Assembly: GCA_963573315.1 (NCBI GenBank)
Contig: OY752140.1
Location: 3,534,001-3,598,000, forward strand
Origin: Entomortierella parvispora
Taxonomy: Eukaryota > Mortierellomycota > Mortierellomycetes > Mortierellales > Mortierellaceae
DNA: 64,000 bases
Reading direction: 5' to 3'
This document shows positions 58,601 through 64,000 of the stretch, piece after piece (the stretch's first letter is position 1; each line of letters opens with the position of its first letter). The position numbers were made by a program, and so were the translations under genes. The notes under the pieces are model-generated. The model was not told the origin of the DNA. It searched no databases and was given only the letters and a program-made list of their open reading frames with translations.

Positions 58601-60157
58601 GACTTACAAATCGCAGTCTGTTGGCATTGGGTGCCCAGGCTAGCGCAGTAATACCGCCACTTCCATGCTTATGACTAGTTAAGGAAGGAGGTGACTGTGA
58701 GCTCTATGACAACTTGAACAATATCACACAACGGAATCACAGCTGAAGCCATCATCACAATCGGCCGACATACCTTTTCAAAGGGCTGTCTTTCTCCTTA
58801 TATTGCCAGACCCAGAGATCTGCCTCAGACGATGAGGCGGCCAAAAACTTCCCGTTAGGGGACCAAGCCAAGGATTTCACAGTCTAATCGTATATCATTA
58901 TATCATCTCGTATTAGAGTACGTTTCCATTGTGCGAGTTGCTATCAATTTGATCCACTTGAAGCATACGTACATTGTCGGATCCCGATCGATATTTAAAC
59001 GAATACTTCCATGTGAGTCGGTTATGAACGACGACATCTACAAAAGTCCGGGTGCATCTCTTAGCATGTGACTGAGGTTAACTAAGCTCTTTCATGAGGC
59101 CATAGTATTTACCTTTTCCTTTGCCAATCGCAAAAAACTCGCTTGTAGGATGCCATAAGACTGGGATCCTGTCCTGAGAACTATAACAAAGATAGACACA
59201 GCAAGTATGTTAACACATTCGAGCATTTGGCCAAGGGGAATTCTGTCTGTGTTCATCTCGATTGCTTACTCTGTGGACACTGGGTTTCCAATTGGAATGG
59301 AATCGACTGGTACTTTTGCACGTTCCTTGAGGTTCCATACCTTCACAGTTCCGTCGCAACTTGAAGACACCTAAATAATAGCATTGTGTTAATTGATCTG
59401 TCTTAGATTTTGACTAGTGTGATTTTCACTATGAAGGGTCGCGACTACATACCAGGAATTCCCCTCGTGGGTCAAAGGACAAAGAGCTAAGAGCCTTCCT
59501 GTGACCTTTAAGAGCATAACCCTTTTCACGATCTTCTAAAACAATGATCTTGATGTCGGCAGATCTATAATATGAGAATAACTCTTTCAGTCAACAGTCC
59601 ATGATGCACAGCCTAATGTTCCTCTGATTCATTCAGCTGTCCGTACTCTGTTCCGACGGCCAAGGTTGTTTTGTCGTGTGAGATGGCCATGCATCTGACA
59701 GGCAAATCATATTGGACAATGATGCCCATGAATTGCTGCTCTCTCAAATCGTACTGTCTAATACATCCGTCGACCGATCCTGTGAATATATGTTCTTTCT
59801 AAAAATGCAAAGAAAAGTCCCGTCCATGATGTTAGCAAAAATAGTCGAGTAAGGCAATCATAATCGAAGAGTAGCTAGCATATCTGTACCGTGACGATCA
59901 GGCTGGTGATAGCTCCATCATGCTCAAGTTTATCGGCAGTTGAGTTCGTCTTTCCTTCTGGGAACAAGTGCATGAAGTCGTCCTCCGAAGCAGTAATGAG
60001 GCAGCTAGGGGATGGGAAATGTACAACTTTGAATTAGAGTGCCATTCAGGGCTGTTGAGCCTTCCAAGAGAACTGAAATGTACCTTCCGTCGGGCGCATA
60101 GGCGACCGCACTGATCTCTGCGGCGTGAGCCCATCGGGACGTGACCTTTGGAGCCAT
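55608..60157 (-). CDS. CTF4: Ctf4/WDHD1/And-1 replisome adaptor
   Basis: A trimeric hub that links the CMG helicase to polymerase alpha-primase and to cohesion factors. Sixteen exons on the minus strand: 60157-60084, 60004-59890, 59798-59647, 59564-59453, 59370-59270, 59180-59113, 59037-58973, 58883-58774, 58674-58608, 58520-58379, 58276-58070, 57995-57729, 57649-57479, 57346-57042, 56968-56732 and 56642-55608 give 1075 aa. N-terminal WD40 repeats (about 1-330) include AHAAEISAVAYAPDG, FTGSVDGCIRQYDL and SSSCDGTVKVWNL. They end in TDTTGELSCWEEV, a family marker. An acidic linker (YLSDNESLNDFIVDDEN) and the central SepB-type propeller follow (LITTVDHGTHATISVEFHD onward, WLGFSEGGIPAFYDDKG). A helical segment then contains the MCNLRSIDAAIKIAHH type sequence. 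The disordered tail ends LAGFKFSK. No HMG box is visible, as in other fungi. Confidence 0.92.
58331..58345. repeat. G homopolymer in a CTF4 intron
   Basis: A run of about 14 G lies in the intron after exon 10 (58378-58277). It is unusual because nearly all other homopolymers in the window are A or T. Confidence 0.7.
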
Positions 60158-60821
60158 GGCTAGAGGGCGATGGGTGATGCAAGGATGTCAAGGATGTTTG
60201 GAGATGAAGAAAGGAAGACGCCGAGGAAAAGCAGGTGTTGGGAAGCAGGTCGCGTCCCAGGTTGTGTTGGTGGCTTAGCCGTTTTAATTTACAGCAACGC
60301 GTTTGCTTTGTTTTTTGTTTGCCACCACTTGACGCGTGCCCTGACTGAGGACTTTGGCTCACATCGCCGCACCGTTACTTGGTCGCAAGGAGCGGGTAGC
60401 AAGCACACGCTCTCACCAAGTGAGGCCGTAAAACCAATACAAGCAATGCCAGCCGCCCCGTGGCCCTCATGTAGACAAGAAAATTTAGGTAGAAGCACTT
60501 CTCCTTTTGACCTATGAAGTAGTCACGAAGACAAGGCGATAGTATCAGGCTGCGGATCGACGAGCGGGTATTGTGCTTCTTGTTTCCAAACACCTCCACG
60601 TACGGAACAAACGAAAAAACAAAAGTCGCCGTCCAGTCTTGGACAGCCCAAGGCACAAAACAGGCAACGTGGCCAAACTCTAAATGTCGCACTCGGTCCA
60701 CGTGACCGCAAACGGGAAGTGCGAGAGAGAAAAAAAAAAAGTGCTGCTGCCATTCATCTCTTTGTGAAGACCATTCCCTCCCTCCCTCTCCCTCTCTCTC
60801 TCCCCTCATCCGCTGTGCAAC
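60158..60821. other. Divergent promoter region, CTF4 and asparaginase
   Basis: 665 bp between divergent starts. It has an A run near 60730 and a CT-rich leader (60775-60815: CCCTCTCCCTCTCTC) before the asparaginase ATG. An ACGCGT (MluI cell-cycle box) occurs at 60298-60303 and again, as GACGCGT, at 60331-60337, upstream of CTF4. In fungi this motif binds MBF-type regulators of replication genes, so the role is plausible but not shown. Confidence 0.4.
60298..60337. promoter_or_regulatory. Two MCB-like ACGCGT motifs upstream of CTF4
   Basis: ACGCGT occurs twice within 40 bp, about 140-180 bp upstream of the CTF4 start codon. The palindrome is the MCB core that MBF (Mbp1-Swi6) uses for G1/S replication genes in yeasts. 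Function here is inferred from motif, spacing and gene identity. Confidence 0.5.
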
Positions 60822-63800
60822 ATGCCTGAATCCCTCGACACCATCGCATTCGAGAATGCCGCCGTCGATTACCAGCTCTCGCAGTTCATTGACGAGATGC
60901 TGCCCTGTGGTGCGGGATCTTTTTTTTTTTTTTTTTTTTTTTGGCTTGTTGACCCACTAGCATTGAATCTCATATGACTCTCCTCTCCGTCTTGTTTCTG
61001 CAGAGGTCTCTCGGGTTCTTGTGATTTATACCGGAGGCACGATCGGCATGAGCAACACCAAGCAACATGGCTATGTGCCTGTGCCAAACTTCCTGGCCGA
61101 TACCCTCTCCAGCCAGTCTCGTTTCCATGATCTGCCCTCATTGAACACAGTCTTTGGTCGTCTTTCTCGAACGAGCTCCGCTGCCAATCTCGAATCGTTG
61201 CCCGACGACTCTCTGAACAAACACCTGGATCCGGCCATGAATGGTCTCCATAGCCATCACACCATCCCCCCCTCGCATGCCACAATCAACGGAACCACAT
61301 CAGGAGCGACATTGCCTCCAAACACACCTGTCAACAAGATCCGAATCCCTTGCTTCAGTCACTTGCCAGGAAGTCAAGGAAAGATCCCTTCGTTGATCAC
61401 TCCTCCGTCTCTGTATGGAAAGAGGATCCGGTACTCGATTCTGGAATATGACCCGCTACTGGACTCTTGCAATATGACGATGACAGACTGGGTCCGGATC
61501 GCAACAGACATCGAGGCCAACTATGAACTTTACGACGCCTTTATTGTTCTTCATGGCACAGACACAATGGCGTACACGGCCAGTGCGCTGAGTTTCATGC
61601 TGGAAGATCTTGGGTGAGTCAACTTTGCAGAATGTCGCCATGCGGAGAGGGCTGGTTGGTCTCTTGCATTTGGTTTGATTAGATTGTCCGGGGGGTTATT
61701 TTTATTTCAGCGGCGCAGACCGAGCCAAGTCTGCAAGGGTGCTGTTTTGTGGTCTTGGGGAGATACACTGCCTGCATCCACTAGACTCTTTTCTTGGGGC
61801 GAGTCTGTGCGTCCACGCGCAGCGCGGGAATCTCGCCTTTTGGGGCGTATGGACCATCCCCCCTTTTCTTAATTTTTCACACGGTTTACCAAAAAGAAAA
61901 ACATGAGGATGCACTTGTTTTGGATTTCCATCCCACGGACTACGAACTCTAACTTGCCTTCCCCGCCTTTTTTTTTTTTTTTTTTTTTTTGTACCATTGC
62001 TTCAATGCCTGCACAGAAAGACCGTCATCATCACCGGATCGCAGGTCCCTATCACCGAGATCAGGAACGACGCCGTCGATAATCTGCTCGGCGCCCTGAC
62101 CATTGCCGGTCACTTTGTCATCCCCGAGGTCTGTCTGTACTTTAGCAACAAGTTGTTCCGTGGCAACAGGAGCTCAAAGATGGACGCTATCGATTTCAAC
62201 GCTTTTGACAGTCCAAATCTGCCCCCCTTGGTTAAGGTGGGCATCAACATTGGTATGGAGGACTCGCCCTCAAAGCAGAAGACCGGCGTTCATTGGTTGA
62301 TTCATCCAGCGATTATTAACTCTGTTTTTTTTCTACCCAACACTAGACGTGAACTGGTCAGAGGTGGTTCGACCTACTTCGCTGTCGCGATTCAGAGCAC
62401 ACAAGACCATGAACGCAAACGTTGCCAGTTTGCGACTCTTCCCCGGTATCACAGAATCTACTATCCGCACATTCCTCGCACCACCAATTCAGGGAGTGGT
62501 ACTTGAGACCTACGGTGCCGGAAACGCTCCCTCTACTCGTGCAGATCTGATCGCCGCTTTGAAGGAGGCTAATGATCGTGGTGTTGTTATTGTCAATTGC
62601 ACTCAGTGTAAGTTGCTGAGTTGCCATTCCATTTTCGGTAGTCTGCTGTTTTCTAGATTTCATTATTCATCTTTTTTTTTCTGACTATTTAGGCAAGCGT
62701 GGATTGGTGACGGACGTCTATCAGACTGGAAAGGTTCTTTACAATGCAGGAGTTATCCCAGGAAACGACATGACCCCTGAGTGCGCGCTCACGAAGCTCT
62801 CGTATTTACTTGGCCATAACTTGCCCATCAGCAAAGTCCGGGAGATGATGACCAAGAACCTACGTGGAGAGTTGACGGTGATCCAACCTCGCACTCGATT
62901 CAGTTATATCAACCGAACCCATTCACTATTGCAGCTTTTGTTTAGAGCTGCATCGCAGGGACTTCTCACCAAGAGTGTTCCATCCACTCCATCTGCCGCT
63001 CACAAAGGTCCGATTCTGGATACTGCGGCGATGAAAGATATGAAGACGTTGGAGCAGAGGCGGAATGAAGAGTATTCTAAGAGACTGGATCAACCGACTT
63101 CTGTGGACGGTATCACGGAGCAAGTCAAGGGCTCACGATTCCGTATTGCCAGTCATGACTCTGAAACTTCGTTGGAGACAGGCGAAAGAAGCCTTTCCCC
63201 TGCTATTACAGATATTGAGGAGCATCTGGGCGTCGGACCTCTATCGACAGAGGATCAACGTTGGATCGAGAGAAGCCTGTACCCACTCTTAATCTGCGGA
63301 GCAGCTGGAAGCGGTGATCTGGATGGCCTCAGCAAACTCTGGGAGGTGATGGCGGACGGTCAGGGGCCAAACAAGGCGTCCCAGGATCTTGGTGTCAACG
63401 ATACTCAATCCGGATTTTTGGGAGGAAGTGCAATCACGGGTGGTGACGGTATTAGCTTGAGCTATGGCGATTGGGAGGGACGCTCACCTCTGCACATTGC
63501 CTGTAGTTCAGGACACCTGGATATCGTCAAATTCCTTTTGAGCCATGGTGCGTCTATTCACAAGAGGGATCGTTTAAACCATACGCCACTCTATGATGCG
63601 GTCACCCGCAGCAGCAACTTGGATGTGGTCAAGGTTCTCAGAGACACAGGAGCTCATTTCAATGATTCGGAAGTGTCAGATCTTGGATGGAAGCTGATGA
63701 TTGCGGCTACAGAGGGTGACCTGAACCGAGTGTCGATGATTGCTGAGGCAGGCTATGATCTGAATCGGCCATTGTTCGATCAACGGACAGTCCTGCACAT

Positions 63801-63966
63801 TGCAGCAGCGGAGCATCGTCATTCAATTGTGGAGTATTTGCTGAAAAACTTTCCAGAGCTGGACCTGAAGATGAAGGACCGTCTTGGCCGTACCTGCTTC
63901 GATGAGGCAGGAGAGTGCGACACCTGCGGCAATCTCTTTACCGCAGGTTGCAAGGTTGCTGCTTAA
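60822..63966 (+). CDS. L-asparaginase / 60-kDa lysophospholipase with ankyrin repeats
   Basis: Type I-like asparaginase joined to ankyrin repeats, the ASPG layout. It hydrolyses asparagine to aspartate and ammonia; animal members also show lysophospholipase and PAF acetylhydrolase activity. Exons: 60822-60909, 61004-61613, 62017-62252, 62347-62607 and 62693-63966, giving 822 aa. The first catalytic threonine motif YTGGTIGM is near residue 40 and the second, [22 protein letters not shown], near 213. Then come [19 protein letters not shown] and NCTQCKRG. Between the two motifs is a Ser/Thr-rich insertion typical of fungal and animal members. Ankyrin repeats ([23 protein letters not shown] and following) occupy the last 170 residues. 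There is no signal peptide, so it is probably cytosolic. Introns 1 and 2 contain long T runs, and intron 2 (403 nt) is the longest in the window. Confidence 0.93.
60921..60942 (+). repeat. T homopolymer in intron 1 of the asparaginase gene
   Basis: About 20 consecutive T inside the 94-nt first intron. It sits upstream of, but separate from, the CTGCAG acceptor. Confidence 0.8.
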
Positions 63967-64000
63967 TCGATTCAGTCTCACACCTCTGCATCTTAGAAAG

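Noticed and set aside
1-64000. tRNA, rRNA, riboswitch or bacterial operon features
   Set aside because: No tRNA arm and T-loop pattern in suitable spacing was seen, and gene structure is plainly eukaryotic, so operons and ribosome binding sites do not apply.

Overview
This is a fungal (eukaryotic) nuclear window. The genes are broken by short GT-AG introns and encode typical fungal proteins: Stt4, Pom152, Tof1/Swi1, Ctf4, glucosidase II alpha and intron-bearing OMP decarboxylase. The NACHT / pentapeptide / WD40 pair and the Q-rich insertions suggest an early-diverging fungus, most likely Mortierellomycotina (Mortierella or Linnemannia type). That placement is inferred from family resemblance, not from a search.

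Layout. 1-7.6 kb: PI 4-kinase STT4 (+). 9.0-11.3 kb: leukotriene-A4-hydrolase-type M1 aminopeptidase (+), with an 18-nt microexon. 11.9-18.2 kb: a gene-poor island with two paralogous small secreted proteins (-), long homopolymer tracts and two MITE-like elements with TA-flanked inverted repeats. 18.2-22.5 kb: nucleoporin POM152 (-). 23.6-29.3 kb: Mov10/SDE3-like SF1 RNA helicase with large Q-rich extensions (+). 30.2-40.7 kb: two tandem NACHT-pentapeptide-WD40 (NLR/STAND-like) genes (+), the most unusual part of the window. 41.1-43.9 kb: F-box/LRR protein (+). 44.2-44.6 kb: small Q-rich, Cys-rich-tail protein (+). 45.5-60.2 kb: four genes on the minus strand, TOF1/Swi1, glucosidase II alpha, URA3 and CTF4. 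60.8-64.0 kb: L-asparaginase/lysophospholipase with ankyrin repeats (+).

Exon junctions were worked out by hand from GT/AG sites and reading phase. For every multi-exon gene the exon lengths sum to a whole number of codons. STT4 is 2024 aa, the aminopeptidase 619, POM152 1238, the helicase 1815, Tof1 1207, glucosidase II 973, URA3 262, Ctf4 1075 and the asparaginase 822.

How genes relate. Most are independent housekeeping genes. Tof1 and Ctf4 act together at replication forks and lie less than 10 kb apart on the same strand. The two NACHT-WD40 genes share about 1.7 kb that is nearly identical and gap-free (P-loop to pentapeptide repeats). They then diverge abruptly at the start of the WD40 array, where they differ by exactly seven 42-residue repeats, the size of one beta-propeller. 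This looks like a recognition module that changes under a conserved switch, and it is the best candidate here for an undescribed immune-type or allorecognition system.
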